Source: Cryptomeria japonica | Lineage: Eukaryota > Streptophyta > Pinopsida > Cupressales > Cupressaceae | NCBI RefSeq assembly: GCF_030272615.1 | Contig: NC_081412.1 | Span: forward strand, 542,890,335 to 542,954,334 | Reading direction: 5' to 3' | DNA length: 64,000 nt | Shown here: positions 12,380 through 23,979 of the stretch, in pieces | Numbering within the stretch: the stretch's first letter is position 1 | Layout: the number at the start of each line of letters is the position of its first letter | Made by a program: the position numbers and the translations under genes | The notes under the pieces: model-generated | What the model saw: only the letters and a program-made list of their open reading frames with translations | Told to the model about the DNA's origin: nothing | Database searches by the model: none

Positions 12380-13969
12380 ATGACTGATTTTATGGAGAGA
12401 ATGAAAGAGAGATGGGTGGAAATCACAAGGATTTTAAAAAAGGGACGGAATAAGGGCAACTTGACCATTGGCAGTAGGAAGGTCAAGGTGAATGAGACCA
12501 TGATCATTGAGGCTACGGGTCTACCGATGTATGACATCAAATTCTATAGGGATAGGAAGTTGTCAGATGATGTAGTGAAGAAACTCCCTAAGGACGAGGA
12601 GGAGAAAGCCAGGTTGGTGAAGGGAAGTCACACTTACTACTCCCCTAAGGTAATTAAGATGATATGGCGACGGGTTTTATTTGCAATTATGGAATTTATT
12701 AGTTTAGATGGGAGATTTACCAGGTTTTACAGCTATTGTTTTGTTATTCTCAACCATTTCTCATATAAGGAGAAAATTTCCATCCCATATTATTTGTTTT
12801 ATGTGCTAAATGCTGGGATAAATGATGCTATCTCCAATCCCAAAACTAATCCTTCTATGCATGAAGGTATTATGGTGATTTTGTACAATCACATGAAGAG
12901 TACCATGATTCAACTGAACATTGCAGAGGTTTCTAAGTCAGACAAGGAATTGGATGACTCAGATGATGATGATGGTGATGGTTACGACACCGAGGTTGAT
13001 GTTGAGGATGACCCCCATATCGCTGGGTCGAGCAAGTGAAGAAAAAAAACAAGGAAAGAGGATCAGAGAAAAGGGTCAGATAGAAGGAAGCAGAAGGGGG
13101 AGGATGATGAAAGTTGATATGAGGAGGAAGATGAGACTGAAGATGTTATGGAGATTGACAGCGAGGAGGTACAAATCCTCTCTAGCCAGAAGCATAAAGG
13201 GAAAACTCTGAGAAAGGAGGATGTGGGAGCTAAGAACCATTCGTCCTTCTCAACTGGTTTTAAGGATAAGGGCCTGGCTAGGGAGGACACCTCCATGAAG
13301 GAAGCTAGGAGTGTAGATTTGAAGGAGGTGGATCTGGAGGTTAATTTGGATCCTGCGAGAGACAAGGCCCAGGATGGCTCCCATATGGATATTGACCTAA
13401 GTTTCAAAAATGGCACAGACAGCTTCAACAAGTTTTTCCTCTAGGTTCAGAAGGAAATAACAAGCATAAAAGATAAACAAACCCAGGAAGCCATCAAAAT
13501 TGAGACTTTAGAAGCTATTGGCACTGGTAAATTTAGCCCCCTCCCTGATTTTTTAAGTGAACTTACCAAAGCAATCAATAATATTGAGGAGATCATTACT
13601 TCCCAACGTAATAGCTTCCAAATCTTGGAAAACAGATTTGGGGATACTAATAAAAGGCTGGAAGGGGTTGAGAATATGCTCAAAAGGATTGGGGAGCAGA
13701 GTCATAAGATCTTAAAGGCCGCCTCTGAAAGCATGAAGGTTCTTATCAGTAAACTTGATAGTGATCAAGGGGAAAAGGCCTCCGGGGACACCATTAAGGT
13801 TAATGAAGACACCCTTGAAGATAAGGAGATCGGTCATGGTGGAAGAACTCACGCGAGCACTAGAAAAAAGCAAAGCCAAAGCAGGGAGATTGAGGAAATT
13901 AAGCGGACTGCTAAGAACATGGAGCAACTAGAGCTAGAAGCTGCTGAGCTTCTTAAGAACTTTACCTAG
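12380..13969 (+). pseudogene. LINE third ORF: PMD-like domain plus coiled coil (copy a)
   Basis: The first open part is 12380-13039 (ATG at 12380; about 220 residues). It has KGRNKGNLTIG, then VNETMIIEATGLPMYDIKFY, then FISLDGRFTRFYSYCFVILN, ending in an Asp-rich tract (DDSDDDDGDGYD). Frameshifts around 13040-13150 and a stop at 13441 separate charged linker segments. A coiled-coil segment (13625-13969) ends MEQLELEAAELLKNFT. Position-by-position similarity to the 60037 ORF is clear: a 39-residue block from MTDFMER to VKVNE aligns without gaps, sharing ER, KG and NKG. The TGLP-type motif followed by an aromatic, helix-rich block resembles plant mobile or plant transposon protein domains. That assignment is inference. 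No host gene match is recognised. Confidence 0.7.
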
Positions 13970-14099
13970 CCTTGGTTTTTTCTGTAGGTCCTATTTGTTG
14001 TCTTTTTGATGCTGGCTTTTTGTTTCTTGGTCAGCTGTCTTTTCTATGTTCGTTGTCTCTTTCTTTTTTGTAGTGCTTTAATGGCTATCTTTTGATCTC

Positions 14100-14165
14100 A
14101 TGTTGTAATGGGTTTCTGGGGCCCATCAAAACCCGATTTCCCTTAATAAAAAACTATATTAAAAT
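14100..14165 (+). repeat. LINE 3' end with hairpin (copy a)
   Basis: GGGTTT at 14110 pairs with AAACCC near 14130, followed by TTTCCCTTAATAAAAAACT. Related ends close copies b and c. It may be the structure recognised by the LINE reverse transcriptase. Confidence 0.65.
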
Positions 14166-15072
14166 CTACACTAATTAATATAAAAAGACAACACTTGTGA
14201 TTTGATGGTTTTCTTTTTAACACAATGGATTCAATCTAGAATGCTATAAGTTTGACTCATCATGAACTAACCTAAAAAGGTGATGTGTAGACTTTCAAAA
14301 CCTATTCACCCTAAATTATAAAGGCTACGGTAATTGAAAACATCTTATGATAATTGTTGGGTCATTAGGACTAAGATCTAGTAGATTAGACCCTTGGATT
14401 GATCTACTTTATAGTTTATATATTTAAGTGAAGATTCAAAAATAATACACAAACATATATGTAATCTATATGTAAATCAAATATTTTCTAATTTCCTTTA
14501 CCTTAAAAAAATGAAGTGTATTCCAATGGTTTTTCTTTATTCAATCATGTGAAGTAATTGCATAATACATATATTTAAATATTAAAATATAAAAAAATAT
14601 CACACAAATATATATTTAGTTGATTTATAATAACATGCAAAAATCATCATACTTACATAATGCCAAAATGCCAAAATCATTATCATACTTACATTATGCC
14701 AAAAAAATTCTCGATCATACATAATCACAATTATAGCATTACATCATCGCAACCACTATCCATTTATCTTTGAGCTCTTATGCATGTGCTACATAGATGA
14801 GAGCAACCATCATCAATACAAGAACTTGGAGGATAGGAGAACAATGTAGACAAGCCTATCTTGCATGTGAAGATGTACTTAATTTATTTTATATTATTTG
14901 AATGCATTTATAGTTCTCTATTGATTGCTTGTTAAATGCATTTGTAGATCTAAGTTAGTGGCTAGATCCTATTAGTGTTTACAGATAGATCAATATTCAA
15001 CATATATAACAATTCTTTTATATTTTAAATTATTTAATTTCAAATTATACAAATAATAAAAAATATTCAAAA
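14166..15072. other. AT-rich spacer
   Basis: No gene or recognisable repeat seen. A short local duplication of CATACTTACAT(A/T)ATGCCAAAA lies near 14650-14705. Confidence 0.6.
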
Positions 15073-16150
15073 TGTTGGTATTATGGATGTGTTGCATTGA
15101 TTTTGTCATTGATGTCAACACTTGTCAACACTTATCCTTCTGGATATCTTTGGTTATGTTGAACCGACACATTATGTTCATCGGCATGTTCAGTGACTTA
15201 TGCACAATCACCGGTATATTGTTCACCGACACTGAGGATGACTTGTTATCATCTGGACATCACTTGGTTATGTCGAAGACATGGTTTGGATACTTGGTTT
15301 TGGTATTTCGGTTATTGGTCTAATCGGGTTGACATATTTGTTGTTACCGGCAAATTGGTCTAGGTTATGGACCAACATGCATTATCTATTCCAAATCAGC
15401 ACAACATGTTATGGAGATGATTTAATTAATTGGATATTGTTGTAATTGTATTAAGTCGACATGATGCATCGCATCTTGACTTATTTGTAATTGATTTAAT
15501 TGTAATATTATTAGTTAGCCGACCTACACATTTGGTCTTAGGTTTTGGTATATATGCAAGATCTCATTTGTGAGATAATAAAATAGCATAGAGAGACGAT
15601 ATATGGTTATGGTAATGTAGCATGGTATTTGTGAATATTGAAGATCATATGAGCAGACCATAAAGAAGGTTCAAAGAAGGTTTGAAGGTGATTATCAGAG
15701 CTTAACTGGTACTGAATCCAACATTGGAGATGCTACTTTGAGTAGTACATTATCATTGGATTTAATCATCTAATTGTAGTCAGTGTGACTCCTATCTTCT
15801 GATTGAGCAGTGAGCTCTAGGCGGTTGGCCTTTCTGCATGTGCAGACCCCATTTGTATACACATACTATCTGCAGTAGTATCATATGATTGTGGGTAAGG
15901 TTTCCCACCGTGGTTTTTCCCCTTACAGGGTTTCCACGTACAAATCTCTGTGTTATGTGTTGTGGACGTTGTTTCTCTTTCTGTTCTATGCATTGAGTTT
16001 CACCAGTATTAATATTTACTGTTAAACTGTCTACCAACATTAAGTTTGGTTTACCGGTATTAAGTATCAAGTTTGATTAAGTTATATTTGGGTTGAAATC
16101 AATTGACAATTGATTCACCCCCCCCTCTCAGTTGCCTCCGGATCCTAACA
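15073..16150 (+). mobile_element. Solo LTR (copia-like), 1078 bp
   Basis: It begins TGTTGGTATT and ends GGATCCTAACA, flanked by the perfect 5-bp duplication CAAAA (15068-15072 and 16151-16155). There is no internal coding sequence. Near the end is TTGATTCACCCCCCCCTCTCAG, closely similar to the end of the 1173-bp LTRs of the element at 38309-46315 when read on its strand. It was presumably left by recombination between the LTRs of a complete element. Confidence 0.88.
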
Positions 16151-16654
16151 CAAAATAAAAACAAAATATTTTAAAATAGATATAACTATAAATACAATAA
16201 TAAAAAATAAATAATAAAAATAAAAAATAGAAATGAAAATAAATAAGGATTAGGAGTAGCTTGTAATATACATATATATAAAACAAGAACTAAACTAGTT
16301 AAAAATATAGAATTGAAAACAAATAAAAACTAGTATCAAATAGTTAATATCTAAAACAAGAAGTAAATTTCATTTAAAAAAAAAAAAAATTACATATATA
16401 AATAAATAAATTTTAAATTAAATAAAAAAAATAATATTCATTCTTACAAAATTAATGAGTTCAGTACAGTCTTTTGAGGTATGAATTATTGTATTATTTC
16501 ATTCTTTCTAGATCTCTTTTTCATGACGTATATGTAAAACATATAATATATCTTTGATGATATTTATTAATTAATTGAAAATTAAATATGATATTTATTT
16601 TTATTTTTCAATCAACTAATTAATATTCTTTTCTTTCTACCTCTCTTTTCAACA
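16151..16654. other. AT-rich spacer upstream of GLR
   Basis: Poly(A), ATAAATAAA and TATATA tracts are present; no gene seen. It is the distal promoter side of the GLR gene. Confidence 0.55.
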
Positions 16655-16830
16655 ACATGACTCGGCAACGTCTACCCAGCACATAAATTTTACCATTGAC
16701 CATGTTACCATGTTTGATAATTAATTGAAAAAAAAAAACTTGTTATATTTTAATTTTTAATGATTTAAAAAACATGGTCAAATGGTAAGTCTGGGTGCCG
16801 CATAGACAACGGCGTATGACTCTGCTATTG
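16655..16830. repeat. Inverted repeat upstream of GLR
   Basis: Left arm 16690-16706 (TTACCATTGACCATGTT) is complementary, with one extra base, to the right arm 16771-16788. Weaker complementarity extends outward over CCCAG and CGGCAACG words on both sides. The spacer is AT-rich. It could be a small foldback or MITE remnant, or a cruciform-prone promoter element. No target duplication was identified. Confidence 0.5.
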
Positions 16831-16967
16831 TCGGTAACGTGAGGCCTCCGCCTGGTTGACTCAGTCCTGTTACCACCCATCCTGCCATCGGAGGAGATGA
16901 CTTAACATTTGATATAGAGATCAATGAAACAAATTATGCAGATTACCTCAACATAAAGATTATAGGT

Positions 16968-19900
16968 ATGGCTGGGTGTGAAGTTGGGTTGCGGAATTTT
17001 GGATTTTCAGTGTTGCAGGTTGCTATGGGTGCTCTTTTGTTTTGTGCTGCTGCCCTAGGAGAAGTGAAAGCTCCATCAATAAATATAGGTTGCATAATCG
17101 CGTTGGACACAACTAATGGAAAAATAGCTGAGACTGCTATTGAATTGGCGGTTGAAGACGTAAACAGAAACACCAGCATTCTGAATGGCGCGCTCCTCAA
17201 AATTGATATCCGAGATTCCAAACAAGATGCACTCACAGGCGCTTCTGCAGGTAACAACACCTCCTCTTTAACGGAATCATCTGTTCATTATTGCTCTGTT
17301 TTTGTGTTCATTTGTTTTGGAATAAAACAAAATATTAATGGGTTGAGCTGTGTAATGAATGTTGCAGCATTGGAACTTATAAGAAAAGAATGTGTAAGCA
17401 TAGTCGGCCCACAGACATCCGCGGTGGCTGAGTTCGTTGGGTATTTGGGCGTCGCAGCGCATGTTCCAATTGTGACATTTGGTGCAACGAATCCCTCTCT
17501 TTCCATGCATCGATATCCTTACTTCGTTCGCACAGTACCCAATGATAATATGCAAATGAGGGCAATAGCAAAGCTGATAGAGGAGTATAGATGGAGAGCT
17601 GTGGTGCTTGTGTATGTAGATGATGATTTAGGCACAGGGGCCATTCCAGCCTTAAACGATGCCTTGCGAGATGTGAGGGCAAAAATTGTTTTCAAAGCTG
17701 CAGTGCCTCCCCAGGCCAACGCCTCCTCAATGAGAAATCTTCTTGAGGATGAGTTGATGGGGCTGGAGTCGCGAGTATTCATCGTGCATATGCATGCTGA
17801 TTTAGCTCCAATCCTGTTTTCCGAGGCTTCCAAATTAGGAATGATAAGCAGTGAATATGTATGGATCATTACCGACATATTTGCCACTCTACTGGATTCC
17901 TTCAACGCTACTTCTCTCCTCTCTATGAATGGTGTGTTGGGAGTCAAAAGAAAACTTACACAAACCGATCAGCCAAGTGTGAATGAATTTACAAGAAGAT
18001 GGAAGCAGCGGTTTAGAGCCAAGAATCCTACAATACCAAGCCTGGAATTAAATTCCCGCGCACTCGTTGCATATGATACGGTATGGGCGATTGCTTTTGC
18101 AATCGGTCGTCTCCGGCGTATGAAATCGTTCAATGGGGATTTCTCAGAGACCTCCAGTAGCACCAAGATTTTCAATTTCAAGGTTTTTGACGGTGGAGAG
18201 CAATTGCTTAATCAGATCCTAGGGACAAACTTTCATGGTCTGAGCGGCCTTGTTCAAATAAGTCGTGAAAGGGGAGAACCTTTGGAGTGCTCCTATGATA
18301 TAATAAATGTTGCTGGAAATAATTATAGTGTAGTTGGGTCGTGGACTGAAAGGGACCTGAATATATCTTGGAAACGAGAAATTCATTGGGGCGGTGGATC
18401 AACAAGGACGCCACGCGGGTGGGAGATACCTGCGCAAGGCAAGAAACTGAAAATAGCGGTTCCTTGGCGGAAAGGCTTTACAAAATTCGTCAGCGTAAAA
18501 CCAGTTAAGGCCAGCGCAGGTGCACAAAACCAGACATATGAGATTGCTGGTTTCTCTATTGATGTGTTCACATCGGTGCTCGAAAGATTGGGTTATAATT
18601 TGACGTATGAATGGATACCTTATGGAACTGGCGATGCCACTGCGGGCTACTATGATGACCTCGTCTATCAGGTTTACCTCCAGGTCAGTTCACTTATTTG
18701 TTCCTTTCTGCATTGTAAATCTATATTTCCGTCCGACTGACTGAAATTAAATTTGAAAACATAAACAGAACTTCGATGCGGTTGTGGGAGATGTAACGGT
18801 GCTTGCAAATCGGAGCAAGTTTGTGGATTTCACACAACCGTATACAGAGTCGGGATTGATAATGATGGTAGCAATTTCAGACAAGCGATCAAGTTATTCC
18901 TTGGCCTTCCTGCACCCCTTTACTCCAGCCCTGTGGATAACTACTGTTGTATTTTTCATATTCACTGGAGCTGTTGTTTGGTTTTTGGAGCACAGACGAA
19001 ATAGGCAATTTAGAGGGACGCCCCGGGAACAAGTCTTGACATTCGTCTGGTACTTCCCCCGCTCACTCCCTCTTTGTCTCTATACCATTATTCACAAATT
19101 ACATCCTAACACGAGTTTATATAATATTTAAATATTGTTATAGAGCATTTTATTGATGGTTCTAGTGAATCTGTTTGCAATTATTTGCAAAATTGTAATT
19201 GTCGATATCCTTACAACATACGAAATTTTCTGATTTTTCTGATTCAATTACTTGGTCTTTAATATGCAGGTTTTCCTTTTCCACACTCTTCACGACTCAA
19301 GGTAACAAGATTTTATCCCTGCTTATTATTACAGATGGTCAAACTATAGTGCAATTTACAGTGCTTTCGAATTCTAAATTAATTTTGTTGATTGCGCAGG
19401 GGAGACGATTGTAAGCGGTCTGGGTAAAGTAGTGGTGGCAATTTGGCTTTTTGTAGTTTTTGTGTTAGTGTCTAGTTACACGGCCAGCCTGTCTTCGATG
19501 CTTACAGTCAGACAAATTGTACCAATTGTTGAGAGCCTTGAGTCTTTAATCGCCCAAAATTTGCCAATCGGGTATCACCAGGGATCTTTCATAGACAAGT
19601 ATTTGGTACAACAGCTTGGTGTGGATGAAAGCACACTTCGCCCATATTCATCTCCACAGGATTCCGCCGATGCACTGAAGAAGGGACCCAATAACGGAGG
19701 AGTGGCTGCCATATTTGAGGAGCAAACTATTGCTCAAAATTTGTTAACAGGATGCAATTACTATGCGAGACTTGGTCCCGTGTACAAAACAGGAGGCTTT
19801 TCATTCGTAAGTTAACAAACTTCTCGGTAATCGCACACCCATTAAAATTAACAAATTGTATGATTGATTCAAATTTCGCGTGCAGGTGTTCCCAAAGGGG

Positions 19901-20305
19901 TCTCCGCTGGGTTCAGGTATTTCCAAGGCTATATTAAATCTTTCGGAAAGCAAAGATATGCAAGCAATTCGGAAGAGGTGGTTCAATTCAACTGAAAACA
20001 AATGCAACATTGAGTCTGGTGGATTGGATTCAAACAAATTGAGCCTCGAAGACTTTTGGGGCTTATTTCTTCTCACAGGATGCATATCATTTCTCGCCCT
20101 TGTCTACTATTTGTGTCACCTGCTTTACCGATTTGTGCACAGAAATGAGAATTCATCCCATGACAAATCCATCTCAACCCGATTGCGAACGTTTGCCAAT
20201 TATGCAGACAAGAAGGACATCCCAGCACCAAAAAGAAAGAGATATAAGACCGCAACTTTATCATATGGAACTGAGGCTTCCACTTCGTCTAAAATTCCTG
20301 TTTGA
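16968..20305 (+). CDS. GLR: Glutamate receptor-like channel (GLR), six exons
   Basis: Predicted exons are 16968-17250, 17368-18683, 18769-19049, 19270-19301, 19400-19806 and 19886-20305. All introns are GT-AG and phases agree, giving 2739 nt, 912 residues, the usual GLR length. Domains: a signal peptide of about 31 residues; an extracellular amino-terminal ligand-binding-like domain (about 39-430, with SIVGPQTS); S1 (about 452-580, GFSIDVFTSVL, ANRSKFVDFTQPYTESGL); M1 (about 585-607); pore loop with STLFTTQGE; M3 (about 648-672) ending SYTASLSSML, the GLR form of the gating motif; S2 (GGVAAIFEE); and M4 (about 831-857) with a short basic cytoplasmic tail. GLRs are plasma-membrane or endomembrane cation channels gated by amino acids, acting in calcium signalling. 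No stop or frameshift is present in the joined exons, so it looks functional. The GLR clade cannot be assigned by eye. Confidence 0.95.
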
Positions 20306-20356
20306 TGGCGGTAATGCTTAGCTGCTCATCTTCTTTCTGGGAACATCAGTACCGTC

Positions 20357-20702
20357 TGTTCACCGCCACTGGAAACTTCTACCGTCTTCAGTCAACTCTC
20401 TGCCAACTGTTGTTTTCCCCTTTACAAACTGGCATCTGATCATCGAATGCAACCTGATCTTGACTTGGCGTGCACTGCAAGGCTATAAACCGCCCTTTGT
20501 GACTATTGTAATAATCTGACAATCTTACACAGAGAACAGATTAGAGACCTCCGCAGAGCTCTGTATCTGTATATGTAATTGTAATCTTCACTCAGATTAA
20601 TAAAGTGTTGTTGCTGCAGCAATTTAACTCTATTTTTGTGTATGCCCTGTTTTGTTCGCTCTGTTTTATGCTCTGTTTCTTGTATCTTTTCCAGATCCAA
20701 CA
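20357..20702 (+). repeat. Copia 5' LTR (start uncertain)
   Basis: The end at 20702 (CCAACA) is fixed by the primer site that follows. The start is placed at TGTT (20357), which mirrors the AACA end, but other TG dinucleotides between 20303 and 20410 are possible. A TATA box (CTATAAACC) is at about 20481 and AATAAAG, a polyadenylation signal, at about 20599. Because it lies right after the GLR stop codon, it may also form the GLR 3' UTR. Confidence 0.6.
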
Positions 20703-20720
20703 TTCGGTATCAGAGCCTGG
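20703..20720 (+). promoter_or_regulatory. Copia primer-binding site (tRNA-iMet type)
   Basis: CGGTATCAGAGCCTGG differs by one base at its start from the plant initiator-Met primer site TGGTATCAGAGC and directly follows the LTR end. Confidence 0.85.
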
Positions 20721-20918
20721 ACTGGTTGCAAGAATTTATTTTGTGTGAAACAGCACCTGCTGCAACGTGAAGGAGAAGCTATAACAGAGAGATATTTCTG
20801 CAGTGTGAGAGACTTTAAAAGCTAAGTTGTCAAAGAAAAACAGTTGTCTGAAGAGACAAATTTGGGCATTTAAAGGAGAGAAGTAAAAAGACTTTCCTGT
20901 TCTGTTGTTTTTGAAATT

Positions 20919-23204
20919 GTGGCAACTATCAGCAATAGTTTGAATTTGTCACAGCCACATATTCCTTTGTTTAAAAGAGAAAATTATGATTTCTGGTGCA
21001 TCAGAATGAGAACACTGTTCATTTCTCAAGGTTTGTGGGATTTTGTTAAGAATGGCTATTCAGAACTTGCAAATGCACAAGTGCTTGCCTCTTGGACACA
21101 AGCACAACAAGATCAGCTAAATGAAGATAAAAAGAAGGATGCAAAAACTCTCTTCGTCATTCAAGAAGCAGTACACAAGACAATATTTCCTAAAATTTCT
21201 GCTACAACAAAAACAAAATCAAAAGAGGCTTGGGATCTTTTGCAAAATGCACACCAAGGAACAGATACGTTAAAAACAGTTAAATTACAAATGCTTAGAA
21301 GAGATTTTGAAAATCTTTTCATGAAAGATTCTGAATCTATGCAAGATTTCTTTACTCGAGTTATGGGTTTAGTAAATCAAATTAAATCTTATGGAGATGA
21401 TCTCACAGATCAGAAGATAGTAGAGAAAATGTTGAAAAGTTTGCCTTCGAAATTTGATCCTGTTGTAATAGCTATTGAAGAACTAATGGGGTCTCCGCAA
21501 ACACATGAGCAAAGGATGAATTGATCAATGAAAAGATGATTGAACAGGGATTTCAATTAAAGCTAAACATTTCAAAAAATAAAGAGAGAAACTTTGTTGA
21601 ATTATATGGAAAATTCAGAAGAAGAGATAATGAAAGTAAAGAAAGCAATAGTGGACGAGGCAGAGGTTATAACAGAAGAAGATGCTATAGCAATAATGAA
21701 AGAGGTAACCAAAATTATTACAAATCACAAGTGTAATTTTTGCAAAAAGTTTGGACATTATGAACATGATTGTTGGAAAAAGAATAAGACACGTGCTAAT
21801 TTTTTTAAAAGAAAAATTAGTGCAAAATAAATTATTTTTTGCATGTGATGTTACAAATTTTTTTTCTGAAAGTGTTTGGCTTCTAGATAATGGCTGTGTT
21901 AATCATATGCAGGGAATAAGAATATCTTTGTGAAGATGGAAGAGTCTCCTAAAACAAATGTGTGATTGGGCGATGATAAAGAAGTTGAAGTTATGGGCAA
22001 AGGAACAATTGCAGTTAATACTAAACAAGGTATGGAGAAATATTTAAATGATATGTTGTATGTTCTAAGAATTGCACATAACTTATTGAGAAAGGATATT
22101 AAGTTGTTTTTCAAAATAATGAGTGTGTTGTCTATGATAAAACTGATAGCAATTGGATTGTAGCTAAAGTTGGTATGCTACAAAATATAAGTTTTCCTCT
22201 TGGACTTGCATATGTGGAAACTCAAGCTTTGAATGCAGTCCTAAATAATGAATCATGGCTATGGCATATGAGGTATGGGCACATCCATTTTTGAGGGTTA
22301 AAACTACTTTACCAAAAACAAATGGTAAAAGGGTTACCTCGCATCGAACGAGATGATCAAGTCTATGAAGGTTGTATTATCAATAAGCAACATCGAGACT
22401 CCTTTCCTATCATAAAGGCTTGGAGAGCTAAAGCACCTCTTGAATTGGTGCATGTTGATGTTTGTGGTCTAATGCAGACCTTATCTCTTAACAAAAATAG
22501 GAACTTTCTTATTTTTGTTGATGATTATAGTAGAAGAACTTGGGTATACTTCATTAAAGAAAAGTTAGAAGCATTTTCTACATTTCAGCATTTCAAAGTT
22601 AATGTTGAAAAACAAAGTGGTTGCTTCTTAAAGTCTCTATGCACAAATAGAGGGGGAGAATTTAATTCAAATGAATTTCAAGGCTTCTGCAAAAAGAATG
22701 GTATTCAAAGGCAACTGACTTCAAGTTATACTCCTCAACAAAATGGAGTAGTTGAACGTAAGAATCGTACAATAGTAGAGATGGCTAGAAGCATACTCAA
22801 AGCTAAAGATCTTCTGAATACTTTTTAGGCTGAAGCAGTAGCTACATCTGTTTACTTGCTAAATAGATGTCCAACAAAAAGTGTAAAGAATATGACTCCC
22901 TATGAAGCATGGAGTGAAAAAAAACCTGGTGTGGCTCATCTCAAGGTATTTGGTCGGATTGCCTATGCTCATATTGCAGAGAAGAAAAGACAAAAAGATT
23001 GATGATAAAAGTGAAAAATGTTTTACTGGGTATAGTGAAGAAACAAAGGGTTACAGGTTATATAATCGAGCAACAAAAAGTTTGATAACCAGTCGAGATG
23101 TAATTTTTTTTGAAAAGGATACATGGAAATGGAATGAAGAACAAGAAAGGCCAATAATTGGGGGAAGAGAACAAGAAGTTCCATCTCAACGTACTAGCTC
23201 AAGC
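20919..23204 (+). pseudogene. Copia gag-protease-integrase, broken
   Basis: Gag (20919-21524) has the UBN2-type capsid fold region (NYDFWCIRM, TVKLQMLRRDFENL). The expected start codon reads GTG, probably a decayed ATG. A CCHC knuckle (CNFCKKFGHYEHDC) is at about 21736-21777. The protease motif reads LLDNGCVNHM near 21880, with Asn where Ser or Thr normally follows the catalytic Asp. The integrase core (22430-22830) has the first Asp in HVDVCG, but the second catalytic position reads TNRGGEF instead of the usual SDRGGEF; the Glu in GVVERKNRT is kept. Multiple stops and frameshifts add to this. The frame is cut at 23204 by the nested element. Confidence 0.9.
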
Positions 23205-23978
23205 TGTAGACACCTAAAATTGTCATGTCTAATTAAATAAATATATTTATTTATTTAATTATTTTAGCCTAATTCTTCTATTAATTGAATAAATCTTTAT
23301 TTATTTAATTAATTCATTTATCCTCTTCTAGCCTTATTTCTCATTTAGATAAATATATTTATTTATTTAAATTATCCTTTTCCTAAATTAAATAAATACT
23401 TTTATTTATTTAATTGATCCCACTTCTTCTATTAATATCTTTATTTATTTAATTAATTCATTAACCTTTTCTACCTATGACACATGTCATTCATCTCTTA
23501 ATTCCTACACTACCTACCCTCTCATTATTTTCGTATTTTCTCTACCTACCCTTTAATCATAGCCAACCATTTATCTTTTATACCTCTTAATTTTATCCCT
23601 CCATTTCTTATAGTGTCTTCTATATAAGAGGATACTTTCCTTCATTATCAACCCCTGAACGACTACTGGACTACACTAGCATTTGAACTTTCATATGCGA
23701 TCTAGCTATCAACCACATTTCCATTCTTTATTGAGCTCTTGTGCACATAAAAAATCTAAGAGCAAACATATCAAGCAAGATCAATGGAGATAGGAAGAAT
23801 GAAGATTCAAACCCTATTGGACATGTGATGGTATAATCTTTGTGATTTCATTTGATTTGCATTGTCTTAAGTAATTTTCATATGTTATGGTGGATCTTTA
23901 TTGATTGTTAGGCTAGGGTTTTGTGGTTGAATTCATTTAGTCTTTCAACATTGTTATTATCCATTTTCACCATAAACA
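23205..23978 (+). repeat. 5' LTR of Tat element 2
   Basis: It matches the LTR at 34476-35206 over its full length, apart from an insertion of about 46 bp (ATTTATTTAATT-rich block near 23265-23310) and a deletion near 23432. A TATA box (TATATAAG) is at about 23631. Confidence 0.93.
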
Positions 23979-23979
23979 A

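Larger units (their letters stand above)
9704..14165 (+). mobile_element. L1-type LINE with a third ORF, 5' part missing
   Basis: LINE coding sequence starts abruptly in the middle of RT next to the Tat LTR end. It continues through zf-RVT and RNase H, and is followed without an obvious boundary by an ORF for a PMD-like and coiled-coil protein and a distinctive 3' end (hairpin GGGTTT...AAACCC near 14110-14133, then TTAATAAAAAACT). A second locus (59794-61637) appears to have the same order. I read this as one LINE family with an extra 3' ORF. The alternative is that the 12.1-14.2 kb part is a separate insertion; I found no target duplication supporting that. Confidence 0.7.

Noticed and set aside
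12108-12380. Separate insertion boundary between the LINE RNase H and the third ORF
   Set aside because: Only an 8-base match (ATTAAAAT) links 12322 and 14156. That is too weak to call a target duplication, so I kept the single-element reading and stated the alternative.
15792-16070. 92-codon minus-strand ORF
   Set aside because: It lies inside the solo LTR and has no recognisable protein features.
17277-17947. Minus-strand ORFs opposite GLR exons 1-2
   Set aside because: They mirror the GLR coding sequence and show no protein features of their own.
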